Shown: positions 44,797-53,900 of the stretch, piece by piece
Layout: every line of letters starts with the position of its first letter
How positions within the stretch are numbered: the first letter of the stretch is position 1
Source of the DNA: Oscillospiraceae bacterium
GTDB lineage: Bacteria > Bacillota > Clostridia > Oscillospirales > Oscillospiraceae
DNA: 55,486 bases
Direction of reading: 5' to 3'
Assembly: GCA_017538965.1 (NCBI GenBank)
Contig: JAFYHU010000057.1
Location: forward strand, 1 to 55,486
Made by a program: the position numbers and the translations under genes
The notes under the pieces: model-generated
The model's input: the letters and a program-made list of their open reading frames with translations, nothing else
The model's database searches: none
What the model was told of the DNA's origin: nothing

Positions 44797-44855
44797 GGAT
44801 TCCGGCTTTTATCAACAGATTGAATATCATGCCGGGGGATTGTGGAACGAAATCC

Positions 44856-46067
44856 TCAAAGGCGGGGTGTGTGACGGTAATAGATTGTCTGAACCACCAG
44901 AACAACGACGATGGAACTGAGGAAAAAGAACACATAGGCCGGCACGTAAGACCCGCCTGCCCGGTCAGCCAGGATGCCCGGCAGAGAGGAAAAGACAAGT
45001 GCGCCGCCTGAATAGCCCAGCTGAAATCGCCGTGTGTTTTCATCGTACTGTTCTTCCGTACTCCAGTCTCCGACCCAGGCCGTCAGCCCCACCGTTGTGA
45101 GTCCCAGACCGAAACCATAGGTGCACATGGCGACAAACAGCAAAGGAATGCTGCCTGCCATCAGGCAGCAGAGAAGAAGACCGAAAATCAGAATGCTGCC
45201 GAAGATCCAGTTCGTGCGTACATTTCCCAGCCGATCCGATACAAAGCCGTAACCGGCTTTCCCCGCCATAATGAAAATGCCGGACACCGTGATCGCCAGC
45301 GCCGTGACGGCCGGCTGAAAGCCGAGGGCGTTTGTATGAACGGCAAGATGGCTGTAGCCAACATTGGTGAAGCCGCCCAGAAGAAGCAGCATCGGGACAA
45401 TCAGAAGCCAATCGCTCGGTTTCAGACCGCTGTCATGTCGGGCAGCGCTCTGCTGCTCCTCTTCTTCGCCGTATCCGTAGGGCTGCAGACCGAGAACCTC
45501 AGGCCTGTCACGGACAAGAAGAAAGCTCAGAAAAATCAGAAAGGCGATCACGGCGCTTTCCCCGAAGAACACGGCCTGCAGGCCATATCGGGAAACACAG
45601 ACCGTCAGGAAGGACGGAATTCCCAACGTCGAAAGCCCGGTCACAGCCGAACAGATCCCGATGGCCAAGGTGCGCTCTCTCACAAACCAATGCTCCAGCA
45701 GGATGGCAATGGGAATCATGGTGCCGAAACCGTAACCGATCCCGGCCAGAGCAGCTGCGGCCAGACAGCCCGCGTATTGATGAGCCAGACCGTATACAAA
45801 AAAGCTGAAAGCTGTCATCAGCCCGGACAGGAGCATACCCGTCCGCAGGGAGAGCTTTCTGTAGTACCAGCCGGTCAGAAGCATGCCGAGAAAGGAAAAC
45901 AGACTTCTGACCGTGATGAGCATGGAGGACTGCGCGTTTGTCAGATTCCCCTGCCGGAGAAGGAAGGGCTGATAGATGGTAAACGCGTTCACGGTCAGCC
46001 CGCTGGTGCAGAAGAGCAGCAGCGCGCAGCCTGCGCAGACAAGCCATGCATAGTGAGGCTTTTTCAT
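44856..46067 (-). CDS. Major facilitator superfamily transporter
   Basis: A 403-residue MFS permease with 12 predicted helices in two six-helix bundles, split by a charged loop (YGEEEEQQSAARHDSG). The GIGYGFGTMIPIAILLEHWF and the late YGFGLGLTTVGLTAWVGDW segments recall the oxalate:formate antiporter/monocarboxylate branch. The start is uncertain: 46073 gives an ATGA overlap with the acetyltransferase stop, while 46067 has AAAGGG at better spacing. It is cotranscribed with the acetyltransferase from a TetR-controlled promoter, so it is more likely a drug or acid exporter than a nutrient importer (inference). Confidence 0.88.
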   Translation of the reverse strand: MKKPHYAWLVCAGCALLLFCTSGLTVNAFTIYQPFLLRQGNLTNAQSSMLITVRSLFSFLGMLLTGWYYRKLSLRTGMLLSGLMTAFSFFVYGLAHQYAGCLAAAALAGIGYGFGTMIPIAILLEHWFVRERTLAIGICSAVTGLSTLGIPSFLTVCVSRYGLQAVFFGESAVIAFLIFLSFLLVRDRPEVLGLQPYGYGEEEEQQSAARHDSGLKPSDWLLIVPMLLLLGGFTNVGYSHLAVHTNALGFQPAVTALAITVSGIFIMAGKAGYGFVSDRLGNVRTNWIFGSILIFGLLLCCLMAGSIPLLFVAMCTYGFGLGLTTVGLTAWVGDWSTEEQYDENTRRFQLGYSGGALVFSSLPGILADRAGGSYVPAYVFFFLSSIVVVLVVQTIYYRHTPRL

Positions 46068-46069
46068 CG

Positions 46070-46720
46070 TCATCCCTTTATCAGATTACCAATTTCTTCT
46101 TCCAGCAGCCTGAAAACCCTGGCAACAAGATACCCGTCTGCGACGGCATGATTGAGCCGGACGCTGACCGGCATCATCAGGCGATCTCCTTCCGCGCGGT
46201 ACCTGCCCCAGTTCACAATGGGCATAAAGTAGAGATAGCCGTCCGGCAGCTCGATGTTCAGCGAATCATAGGACAGCCAGGGGATGAAAGACGCGTCAAA
46301 CCAGTTGGGATGATTCGCCGCATCCAGCATGTATTCGCGCGTTTCCTTTGCCCTCTCCGCATCGTCCAGCGCGTTCCGGTAGAACAGCGCATAGTCGTCG
46401 CTGTAGGTGGTATACACCGGCGTACAGGTTTCCGTATCCTCATGAAATACATACTGGGTCGGATGGATCCGGTCATAACAGATCAGCTGACGGGTTTCCC
46501 ACAGCCAGCCCATCCTGTAATCGTCTCTGGAATTCAGGGCCCTGGACAGCACATACAGGAAATTGATATAGAACTTCGTCCCTGTCGCCTTTGAAAACCG
46601 GACCAGTTCCGTCACATCCACCCTGGCCGTCATAGACGTAGAACACTTGCAATCCTCGGAAAAATGGCGGAACACGCCCTTCCGGTAATACCGGTCCAGA
46701 TCCACAATCCTGTAATTCAT
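46070..46720 (-). CDS. Chloramphenicol acetyltransferase-family enzyme
   Basis: A 216-residue protein of the CAT fold. The N-terminal HFSEDCKCSTSMTARVDVT and the catalytic-His segment NHAVADGYLVARVF (equivalent to HHAVCDGFH) are present, as is a WGRY.. strand before it. The acceptor might be chloramphenicol or another hydroxylated compound. GGAGG precedes the ATG at 46720. It is the first gene of a two-gene unit with the MFS permease, divergent from TetR. Whether it gives antibiotic resistance cannot be judged from sequence; many family members in gut bacteria do not. Confidence 0.88.
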   Translation of the reverse strand: MNYRIVDLDRYYRKGVFRHFSEDCKCSTSMTARVDVTELVRFSKATGTKFYINFLYVLSRALNSRDDYRMGWLWETRQLICYDRIHPTQYVFHEDTETCTPVYTTYSDDYALFYRNALDDAERAKETREYMLDAANHPNWFDASFIPWLSYDSLNIELPDGYLYFMPIVNWGRYRAEGDRLMMPVSVRLNHAVADGYLVARVFRLLEEEIGNLIKG

Positions 46721-46796
46721 AGTCATCCTCCATCACTCTTTCCGGACAGAAGAATACCACAAACATAATTTCTTGTAAAACTGTTTGTTATCAACC

Positions 46797-46825
46797 ATTA
46801 TACAAATATATTGACACGGTGTCAG
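46797..46825 (-). promoter_or_regulatory. Promoter of the acetyltransferase-MFS unit
   Basis: Minus-strand CTGACA (46820-46825), 17 bases, TATAAT (46797-46802). The -35 box lies inside the TetR-type operator at 46812-46824. Confidence 0.75.
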
Positions 46826-46839
46826 AATTGTGCTATGTT
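46811..46839 (+). promoter_or_regulatory. Promoter of the TetR-redox operon
   Basis: TTGACA (46811-46816), 17 bases, TATGTT (46834-46839). One operator covers the -35 box and the other lies at the expected transcription start. Confidence 0.8.
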
Positions 46840-46861
46840 ACAAACACTGACACCGTGTCAG
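46812..46861. promoter_or_regulatory. Two palindromic TetR operators
   Basis: TGACACGGTGTCA (46812-46824) and CTGACACCGTGTCAG (46847-46861) are the same palindrome; their centres are 36 bases apart. The first blocks the -35 boxes of both divergent promoters and the second the rightward start site. The TetR gene starts 46 bases further on, so it very probably represses itself and both transcripts. Confidence 0.88.
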
Positions 46862-46907
46862 TTTTATAACCAGGCTTACATGACAATGAACAACGGAGGA
46901 ATCGAAG

Positions 46908-47537
46908 ATGCCGAAAGGATCTGCCGAGCTTACGAACTCCCGCAGGGAAGAGATCATTGCTGCCTGCCGAAAGCTCTTTCAATCCATGAGTTACAAGGAG
47001 ATCACAATCAAGGAGATCGCAGAGGAAACCTCCTTCACCCGGCCGTCGATTTATAATTACTTCGAGACGAAGGAAGAGATTTTTCTTGCGCTTTTCCAGA
47101 AAGAGTATGAGTCCATCGTTGAAGAGTTGGACCTGCTCTGTCAGAGGGAAGAGACGCTCACACTGGAAGACGTGGCCTCGGCGCTGGCACAGGCGCTGGA
47201 TAAACGGGCAACGCTGCTCAAGCTGCTGAGCATGAACCTGTACGACATGGAGGAGAACTCCCGGCTGGAGCACCTGGTCGAATTCAAGACCGCTTACAGG
47301 GATTTCATTTCCGCGGTGGACCGCTGTCTGCAGAAGTTCTGTCCCGTGCTCGGCGAGCAAAGCAGACAGACTTTTCTGTTTTCATTTCTGCCCTTCATGT
47401 TCGGGCTGTATCCCTACACAATGGCAACGGAAAAACAAAAAGCGGCAATGGAAAAGGCAGGCATGGACTTTACGCCTGTAAGCACCTGTGAACTGGCATA
47501 TACCGGCATTCGGACCCTGCTGCGGGGCCTGCAGTAA
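46908..47537 (+). CDS. TetR-family transcriptional regulator
   Basis: A 209-residue repressor. The N-terminal helix-turn-helix is clear (EEIIAACRKLFQSMSYKEIT, then IAEETSFTRPSIYNYFETKEEIF at about 37-60). The C-terminal ligand domain is unlike well-studied members; it resembles the TetR group with a C-terminal Tet_C_36-like helix bundle. It is the first gene of a rightward operon (nitroreductase, monooxygenase-like, flavodoxin, DUF362, flavodoxin). The inducer is unknown, but the genes point to a quinone, nitro compound or other redox-active molecule (inference). Confidence 0.95.
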   Translation: MPKGSAELTNSRREEIIAACRKLFQSMSYKEITIKEIAEETSFTRPSIYNYFETKEEIFLALFQKEYESIVEELDLLCQREETLTLEDVASALAQALDKRATLLKLLSMNLYDMEENSRLEHLVEFKTAYRDFISAVDRCLQKFCPVLGEQSRQTFLFSFLPFMFGLYPYTMATEKQKAAMEKAGMDFTPVSTCELAYTGIRTLLRGLQ

Positions 47538-47570
47538 AGAAAAATCATCAGATTCGAGGAGAGAAAAAAC

Positions 47571-48083
47571 ATGGAATTCAAAGATGTCATCAGAAATCGT
47601 TTCTCATGCAGAAAGTACAGCACCAGGATAATCGAGCAGGAGAAGCTTCATGCCGTTTTGGAGGCGGGGCGTCTGGCCCCCACGGCAAAGAATCTTCAGG
47701 AGCAGCGCATCTATGTCGTGCAGTCCGAGGAGGCGCTTGCCAAGATCGATAAGATCACGCCCTGCCGTTACGGCGCGCCCACTGTGCTTGTCGTTGCATT
47801 TGACAAAAACAATGTGTTTACCTATCCCGGCGGGAAACGGGATTCCGGCGTGGAAGACGCAAGCATCGTTGCCACACATATGATCCTTGCTGCTGCGGAT
47901 GAAGGCCTGGGCAGCTGCTGGATCAATTACTTCGATCCCGAGAAAATGGCCTCTGAGCTTGGACTCCCGGAGAACGAAGAAGTCCTGATGGTGCTGGATC
48001 TGGGCTATGCTGCCGAAAACGAAAAACCGCTTCCCGGTCACAGCGCGAGAAAGCCCCTGAGCAGCACGGTCTCCTGGCTTTAA
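47571..48083 (+). CDS. Nitroreductase-family flavoprotein
   Basis: A 170-residue FMN enzyme of the short nitroreductase type. It begins EFKDVIRNRFSCRKYSTRII, the FMN-phosphate Arg/Ser segment, continues with LEAGRLAPTAKNLQEQRIYVV, and ends in LMVLDLGYAAE (residues shared with GYP-type loops). These enzymes reduce nitroaromatics, quinones or enones with NAD(P)H. It is cotranscribed with TetR, 33 bases apart with GAGGAG upstream. At 170 residues it lacks the extra helices of NfsA/NfsB. Confidence 0.92.
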   Translation: MEFKDVIRNRFSCRKYSTRIIEQEKLHAVLEAGRLAPTAKNLQEQRIYVVQSEEALAKIDKITPCRYGAPTVLVVAFDKNNVFTYPGGKRDSGVEDASIVATHMILAAADEGLGSCWINYFDPEKMASELGLPENEEVLMVLDLGYAAENEKPLPGHSARKPLSSTVSWL

Positions 48084-48095
48084 GAGGAACTGACA

Positions 48096-48428
48096 ATGGC
48101 GATCACAGTGAATCTCCGTTATACCGGCAAAAACGGCTCTGCCCGGCGGTTTGCGGAGGAAATGACCGACAGCGGAACGGTCGCAGCCATCCGTGCCGAG
48201 GCGGGAAACCTGCGCTATGAATACTATCAGTCCTTCGACGATCCTGAAACGGTCCTGCTGATCGACCAATGGCAGGATCAGGAGGCCATCGACGCGCATC
48301 ACGCCTCGCCCATGATGGGGACGATTACCGCGCTGCGGGAGAAGTACGATCTGCATATGACCGTCGAGCGTTTTATATCCGATGAAAGCGGTCTGCCGGA
48401 GTCGGATCGGAGCTTTATCAGAGAATAA
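48096..48428 (+). CDS. Antibiotic-biosynthesis-monooxygenase (ABM) domain protein
   Basis: A 110-residue protein of the ABM/dimeric alpha-beta barrel fold: ITVNLRYTGKNGSARRFAEEM, AGNLRYEYYQSFDDPETVLLIDQW and QEAIDAHHASPMM are the family's sequential motifs (the His pair at the active groove). Relatives are quinol monooxygenases (YgiN-like) or haem-degrading enzymes. In this operon a quinone or phenol substrate is plausible. It starts 12 bases after the nitroreductase stop. Confidence 0.92.
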   Translation: MAITVNLRYTGKNGSARRFAEEMTDSGTVAAIRAEAGNLRYEYYQSFDDPETVLLIDQWQDQEAIDAHHASPMMGTITALREKYDLHMTVERFISDESGLPESDRSFIRE

Positions 48429-48453
48429 AAGGAAGTATAAGGAGGAAATCAAC

Positions 48454-48927
48454 ATGAGCAAAAAACTGGTCGCCTATTTTTCCGCCAGCGGGAGCACCGC
48501 GAAGCTGGCAAAGGCTCTGGCCTCCGCCGCGGAGGCAGAGCTGTATGAGATCAGACCCGCCGTGCCCTATGAGCGGCGCGATCTGAACTGGATGAACAAA
48601 AAGGCCCGCAGCACCGTGGAAATGCAGGATCCGAACTGCCGCCCGGCGCTGGCGGATACGGACGCCCCTGTGGCCGAAGCCGAGCTGATCTTTCTGGGCT
48701 TTCCCATCTGGTGGTATCGTGAGCCCAGCATCATCGACAGCTTCCTGGAGGCCTATGACTGGACGGGCAAGACCGTCGTGCCCTTCTTCACCTCCGGCGG
48801 AAGCAGCCTCGGAGAAGGGCAAAACCGGATCCAGATTTTTGCCAAAGGCGCAAAGGTGCTGCCCGGCAGACGCTTTTCTTCGAGAACATCCGAGATTGAT
48901 CTGAAGAAATGGATCGAGACCATGTAA
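48454..48927 (+). CDS. Flavodoxin-like protein, copy 1
   Basis: A 157-residue flavodoxin of the clostridial type. The FMN-phosphate loop is FSASGSTAKLA at residues 9-19; the middle strand is LIFLGFPIWWYREPSIIDSF, with aromatic residues that stack on FMN. It carries single electrons or hydride equivalents between partners. The start at 48454 follows AAGGAGG. A second, diverged flavodoxin ends the same operon. Confidence 0.93.
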   Translation: MSKKLVAYFSASGSTAKLAKALASAAEAELYEIRPAVPYERRDLNWMNKKARSTVEMQDPNCRPALADTDAPVAEAELIFLGFPIWWYREPSIIDSFLEAYDWTGKTVVPFFTSGGSSLGEGQNRIQIFAKGAKVLPGRRFSSRTSEIDLKKWIETM

Positions 48928-48939
48928 GGAGGAACTGAC

Positions 48940-49983
48940 GTGAGCACAAACAAACCCGTCCCCGGCAAAGACGGCAACAAGTATGTCCCTTTTGAAGAGC
49001 GCACCGGCGAGAGCTCGGTGGTTTTCTTCACCCGCGACCTGTCCGAGGAAGGACTGAAAAAGGTCTATGACAAGGTCAGCTCCGTGCTGACCGGGAAGAT
49101 TGCCGTCAAGCTGCACACCGGCGAGGCCGAGGGGCCGAACATCATCCCGCGCCCCTGGGTGAAGGAACTCTTCGCTTCCCGCCTGCCCGAGGCGACGATT
49201 ATCGAGACGAATACCTATTACGAGGGCAGCCGCTACACCACCGAAGCCCATCGCAGGACGCTGGAAATCAACGGCTGGACCTTTGCTCCGGTCGACATCA
49301 CGGACGAGCACGGCGTGGCCGCACTGCCGGTCAGGGGCGGCAAGTGGTTCAAGGAAATGCACGTCGGCAAAAGCATGCTGGATTACGATTCTCTCCTGGT
49401 GCTGACCCATTTCAAGGGCCATATTATGGGCGGCTTCGGCGGCAGCAACAAGAACATCGGTATCGGCTGCGCGGACGGGCGCATCGGCAAGGGAGAAATC
49501 CACACTGCCGTGGGCTCTGACAATCTGTGGAGCATTGCCGAGGAAGAGCTGATGGAGCGCATCAGCGAGAGCACCAAGGCTACCATTGACTATTTCGCGC
49601 CGCATGTCTGCTACATCAACACCATGCGCAACATGTCCGTTTCCTGCGACTGCGAGGGGCCTGAAGCGGAACCCGTGGTCACGCCGGACGTCGGCCTTCT
49701 GGCATCCTTGGATATCCTCGCGGTAGACAACGCCTGTGTGGATCTGATTTACAATCTTCCGGACGGCGGCGGGAAGGCGCTGATCGAGCGGGTGGTGACC
49801 CGGCACGGCCTGCGCCAGCTCAGCTATATGAAAGAGCTCGGCATGGGCAACGACCGCTATACGCTGATCGACGTTGACAACGGCGACGCTGTCATTACCG
49901 CAGCGGAAGCGGTCAGGGATATCAGGCCCGAGTGGAAGCCGGACCGCTACAACACCTTCTGGGGCCGCAACCGGCACAGATAA
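48940..49983 (+). CDS. DUF362 family protein
   Basis: A 347-residue protein of the DUF362 family. The core motif LTHFKGHIMGGFGGSNKNIG recurs in the family, followed by GCADGRIGKGEIHT. C-terminal Cys (SVSCDCEG) might hold a metal. Family members often contain ferredoxin domains; this one has no obvious CxxCxxC cluster. GTG start with AAGGAGG eight bases upstream, directly after flavodoxin. Its role is unknown, though DUF362 genes occur with quinone, Fe-S and anaerobic aromatic-degradation loci. Confidence 0.92.
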   Translation: MSTNKPVPGKDGNKYVPFEERTGESSVVFFTRDLSEEGLKKVYDKVSSVLTGKIAVKLHTGEAEGPNIIPRPWVKELFASRLPEATIIETNTYYEGSRYTTEAHRRTLEINGWTFAPVDITDEHGVAALPVRGGKWFKEMHVGKSMLDYDSLLVLTHFKGHIMGGFGGSNKNIGIGCADGRIGKGEIHTAVGSDNLWSIAEEELMERISESTKATIDYFAPHVCYINTMRNMSVSCDCEGPEAEPVVTPDVGLLASLDILAVDNACVDLIYNLPDGGGKALIERVVTRHGLRQLSYMKELGMGNDRYTLIDVDNGDAVITAAEAVRDIRPEWKPDRYNTFWGRNRHR

Positions 49984-50023
49984 GGATCGTTCCCCTTATG
50001 AGAAGAAAGAAGGGATTTATGCG

Positions 50024-50533
50024 ATGAATGACAAAAGAACACTGATCGTTTATTACTCGCTTGAGGGAAACACAGCGTATGCGGCGGACAGAATCGCCGC
50101 CATTCTCGGAGCCGATGTCCTGCGTATCGAGCCTGTGAAGACGTATCCCAGCAGCGGTTTTCGCAAGTTCTTCTGGGGCGGCAAAAGCGCAGTGATGGCC
50201 GAGACGCCGGAGCTTCAGCCGTATCAGTTCAACGCGGAAGCATACGACCGCATCATTATCGGCTTCCCGGTCTGGGCAGGCAATGTTACCCCGCCGATCC
50301 GCAGTTTTGTAAAAGAGAATGAACTGAAGGGGAAACGCATTGCGGCATTCGCATGTGAGAGCGGAGCTGGCGCGGAGAAGGCATTCGGAAAACTGAAGAC
50401 AGCCCTGGGTATTGATGCACTGGAAGCAGAGCTGATACTGATCGATCCGAAGGAAAAGCCCAGCGCGGAGAACGAAGAGAAAATCAAAGCGTTCTGCGAA
50501 GGCCTGAAGAAACAGCCTGAAATGGGATTATAA
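50024..50533 (+). CDS. Flavodoxin-like protein, copy 2
   Basis: A 169-residue flavodoxin with FMN loop YSLEGNTAYAA near residue 11 and IIIGFPVWAGNVTPPIRSFV in the middle. The start at 50024 follows AAGGGA eight bases upstream; the in-frame stretch upstream lies inside the DUF362 gene. It is the last gene of the TetR operon. Immediately after its stop, in the same frame, a broken TnpV reading frame begins, so an ancient insertion has joined the operon end. The last few residues (QPEMGL) might have been altered by that event. Confidence 0.92.
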   Translation: MNDKRTLIVYYSLEGNTAYAADRIAAILGADVLRIEPVKTYPSSGFRKFFWGGKSAVMAETPELQPYQFNAEAYDRIIIGFPVWAGNVTPPIRSFVKENELKGKRIAAFACESGAGAEKAFGKLKTALGIDALEAELILIDPKEKPSAENEEKIKAFCEGLKKQPEMGL

Positions 50534-50548
50534 AACAAGCATTCCAAA

Positions 50549-50878
50549 TGCGGGGACTATTACATCCCAGACCTTGCTCTCCAAGAGGAGGAACTGCCGC
50601 CCATCGGCAAGTATGGCAGGATGAGCAAACGGTATTTGAAAGAGCACCGTTCCGTCCTCTACACCAATTTGCTTTTGTCCGGAGAGCTGTTCCCGCACCT
50701 GGCCGAGATCGACAAGGCATGCGAGGAGCGCATGGGTCTGCTCACTCATCAGATGACCAAACGAGAGGGTGTAACTGAAGCACTCAAGGCTACAGATCAG
50801 ATGGAGTGGGTGCGTCGCATGAACAGCATCCGGAGCCGAGCAGAAGAAATCGTCAAATCAGAACTGATCTACAACTAA
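50549..50878 (+). pseudogene. TnpV transposon-protein remnant
   Basis: The frame starting at 50549 gives CGDYYIPDLALQEEELPPIG, then KYGRMSKRYLKEHRS and MEWVRRMNSIRSRAEEIV, matching TnpV proteins carried by Tn916/Tn4451-type elements. The usual N-terminal residues and start codon are missing: an in-frame TAA of the flavodoxin gene lies only 15 bases upstream. An internal ATG at 50621 could give 85 residues. I judge it a 5'-truncated relic marking a former mobile element at the edge of the restriction locus. Confidence 0.85.
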
Positions 50879-50884
50879 TCACAG

Positions 50885-50916
50885 CGGGCGCAGCCGATTG
50901 GCTGCGCCCGTTTTCT
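50885..50916. terminator. Terminator between TnpV remnant and hsdR
   Basis: Perfect 11-bp arms CGGGCGCAGCC (50885-50895) and GGCTGCGCCCG (50900-50910) around GATT, then TTTTCTC. It serves the rightward genes and could also stop hsdR transcription. Confidence 0.88.
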
Positions 50917-53900
50917 CACGCCACGTCAGGATACCGCGTGTACACGTATTCGTAAATCTGCTGGCGGTAGTATGTAAGGCTCTCGTCCGAATAGCACTCC
51001 GGGAGTTCGAGCAGCGTGTCGCGAATCAACACGTCCACAATCGCCCGCGTCTCCTGCTTGTCCGTCCAGTGGTCGAGCTGGGCGATCTTCTCCTTCACCT
51101 TCGCCAGCAGGGAGACCGCGACCTCCTTGATCTTCCTGATGTCCGCCTTGGACAGATCGTCCCGGAACAGCATGTCGTAGAGCGACAGTTCCTCGTCGCT
51201 CGAGAAGCCCTCGCGCACATAGCGCTGCTGCTCCTGATCCAGCCCGTTCACCAGATCCATCAGCTCCATAAACGTCTTCTCGATGGTGGCGCGGTCCTGC
51301 TCCTTGTTGTAGTCGTCGATGATGCGCTGGTACTGCTCATAATAATTGACGCGGTTGGGGTTGTTGAACAGCAGGGCCGCGATGCGCTCCTGGATCACCT
51401 GCTCCAGATCGCGGATCACCAGATTCTTCCGCTTCGCCTTCGCAAACTCCCGGCGCAGGAGGTCGAAGTCGATGCCGCTGATGTCGAATTGCCGCGAGGG
51501 CACGACGCCCTGCCCGACCGGCTCGATCTCCACATACTCGTTGATGATGCTGTTGATCTCCACCATCAGGTCGGTCGTGTCCACATGCTTCCGCTTTTTC
51601 TGAAGCTGGGCGTGGATGGCCGCGACGGCGTCGAACTGCTTTTTCTCCTCGGCGCTCAGATCGTCCCGGTCCGTGTACTTGACCAGCCGGATCAGCTCGG
51701 AGGCCATGGTTGTGAACGCCTTCTTCGTCTCGATGCTCTCGCACACGGCGTCGCAGGCGTCCAGCAGCAGAGCCGTCTTCTGGAAGCCCTCCGCGTCGAT
51801 CAGCGCCTGCAAGTCAAAGCCTCGCTCGGCGAGGAAGCCGCGCGCCTTATCCAGCACCTCCCGGATGCGCGCGAGAAGCTGCTCCTTGTCCACAGTCGGA
51901 TCAACACTCCCGCCGCCGGTGTTGGCGGTGTAGTCGGCCAGTGCCTTTCTGAGCGCCTTGACGATGCCGACGTAGTCGATGATGAGGCCGTTGGACTTGC
52001 CCTCCGCCACGCGGTTGGCGCGGGCGATGGTCTGCATCAGCGTGTGCGCCTTGAGGGGCTTGTCCAGATACAGGCAGGACAGGCATTTCACGTCGAAGCC
52101 CGTCAGCCACATGGCGCAGACGAACACCACGCGCAGCGGGTTGTCCCGATCCTTGAACTCCTTGTCCAGCTCCCGCTTCTCCATCTTGGCGCGGTGCGGC
52201 AGGATGTCCAGCCCCCACTTCCGGAAGGTCGCGATCTCGTTCTGGTCCTGAGAGATGACCACGGCCATCTCCGTCTCGCGCATCCATTTGATTCTGCGCG
52301 CCAGCTCCTGCGCCTCCTGCTGGGTGGCGTGCTTCTGCCGGATCTCCAGCGCCTCGATCTCCGCGCGCCAGTACTCCTGCACGTAGTTGTACATCCGCAC
52401 GCAGGTGACCTTGTTGAGGCAGACGAACATCGCCTTGCCGCTGGTCCAGAGGTCGGAGTAGTGCCCCGCAAAATCCCGCGCGATGGAGCGCAGACGCGGC
52501 TCCGCCGTCAGCAGATGGATCTCCCTGGCAAACTCCGCTTCCAGCTTGTCCTGCCTGTCCACGTCCAGATCGGCGGCCTCGATGGCGTCGAGGATGCGGT
52601 CAGTGATCTCCGGGTTGTGCAGGTCCGCGATCTTGTCGCCGCGGTTTTCGTAATACAGCGGCACGGTGGCCCCGTCGTCCACGGCGCGCTTGAAGTCGTA
52701 GATGGAGATATAGCCGCCGAAGGTGCGGGCGGTGATGTTGTCATTACTGAGCAGCGGCGTCCCGGTAAAGCCGATGCGCGAGGCCGTGGGCAGCATGCGC
52801 ATCATGTTCTCGGCAAAGACGCCGTTCTGCGTCCGGTGCGCCTCGTCCGACATGAGGATCACGTCGTGGTCGGGGAGGATCGGCGTGGGGTTCGGCTTGT
52901 TGAACTTGTGGATCAGCGTGAAGATGAAGCTCGGGTTGCCGCGCAGCTTCTCCTCCAAATCCGCGCCGCTGGAGGCGATGTACTGGGAGGCCTTCGTCCC
53001 CTTGCCGAGCAGGCCGCAGTTTTCAAAGGTGTCGCTGATCTGCTTGTTCAGCTCATCCCGGTCGGTGAGGATCACGATGGTGGGCGAGCCCTTAAACTTC
53101 CGCCGTATCTTCTGGGAGAGGAAGAGCATGGAATAGCTCTTGCCGCTGCCCTGCGTGTGCCAGAACACGCCCAGCTTGCCGTTATTCAGCTTCCGGGCGG
53201 CGTAGGCCCGGACGGCCTCGTTGACGCCCAGATACTGGTGGTTGCGCGCCAGGATCTTGGCGGTGCTGCCGCCGGAGTGGTCAAAGAGGATGAAGTTTTC
53301 AAACAGGTCGAGGAAGTTCTCTTTCCGGCAGACGCCGCGCAGCATGGTCTCGAGCGCGACGCTGCCGGCTTCCTGCTCGCTGAGACGCTTCCACTCATGG
53401 AAAAACTCGTACTTGCTGCCGAGGGTGCCGACCTTGGCCTCCACGCCGTTGGAGAGGATCAGAAAGGCATTGTAAGTAAACAGCTGCGGGATCGTGTCCA
53501 GATAGTCCCGGTAGTTGTCGGTGTAGGCGTTCTGCACGTCCACCGTGGTGTTTTTGAGCTCGATGAACAGCAGGGGCAGGCCGTTGACAAAGCCGACGAT
53601 ATCCGTCCTCTTTCTGTAATACTCGCTATGTATCTTCATCTCCCGCACGGCGAGGAAGAGGTTATTTTCCGGGTTCTGGAAGTCGATCACCGCGGCGCGC
53701 TTTGGCTCTACGTGCCCGTCAGAGTAGCGATAGGTGACGGGCACGCCGTCGCGCAGGAGGAAATACTTCTCCTCATTGATCTGCAGGAGCGACGAGGTGG
53801 AGAGCCGCTGTTCCAAAACGCCGATGGCCTCGGCGATCTGGGCGGGCGTGATCCAGGGGTTGAGCTTACTGAGCGCCGCGCGGAGCTCCCGCTTGAGCAG

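Noticed and set aside
44714-45043. 109-residue minus-strand frame after the MFS gene
   Set aside because: It mostly overlaps the MFS gene in another frame and has no ribosome site.
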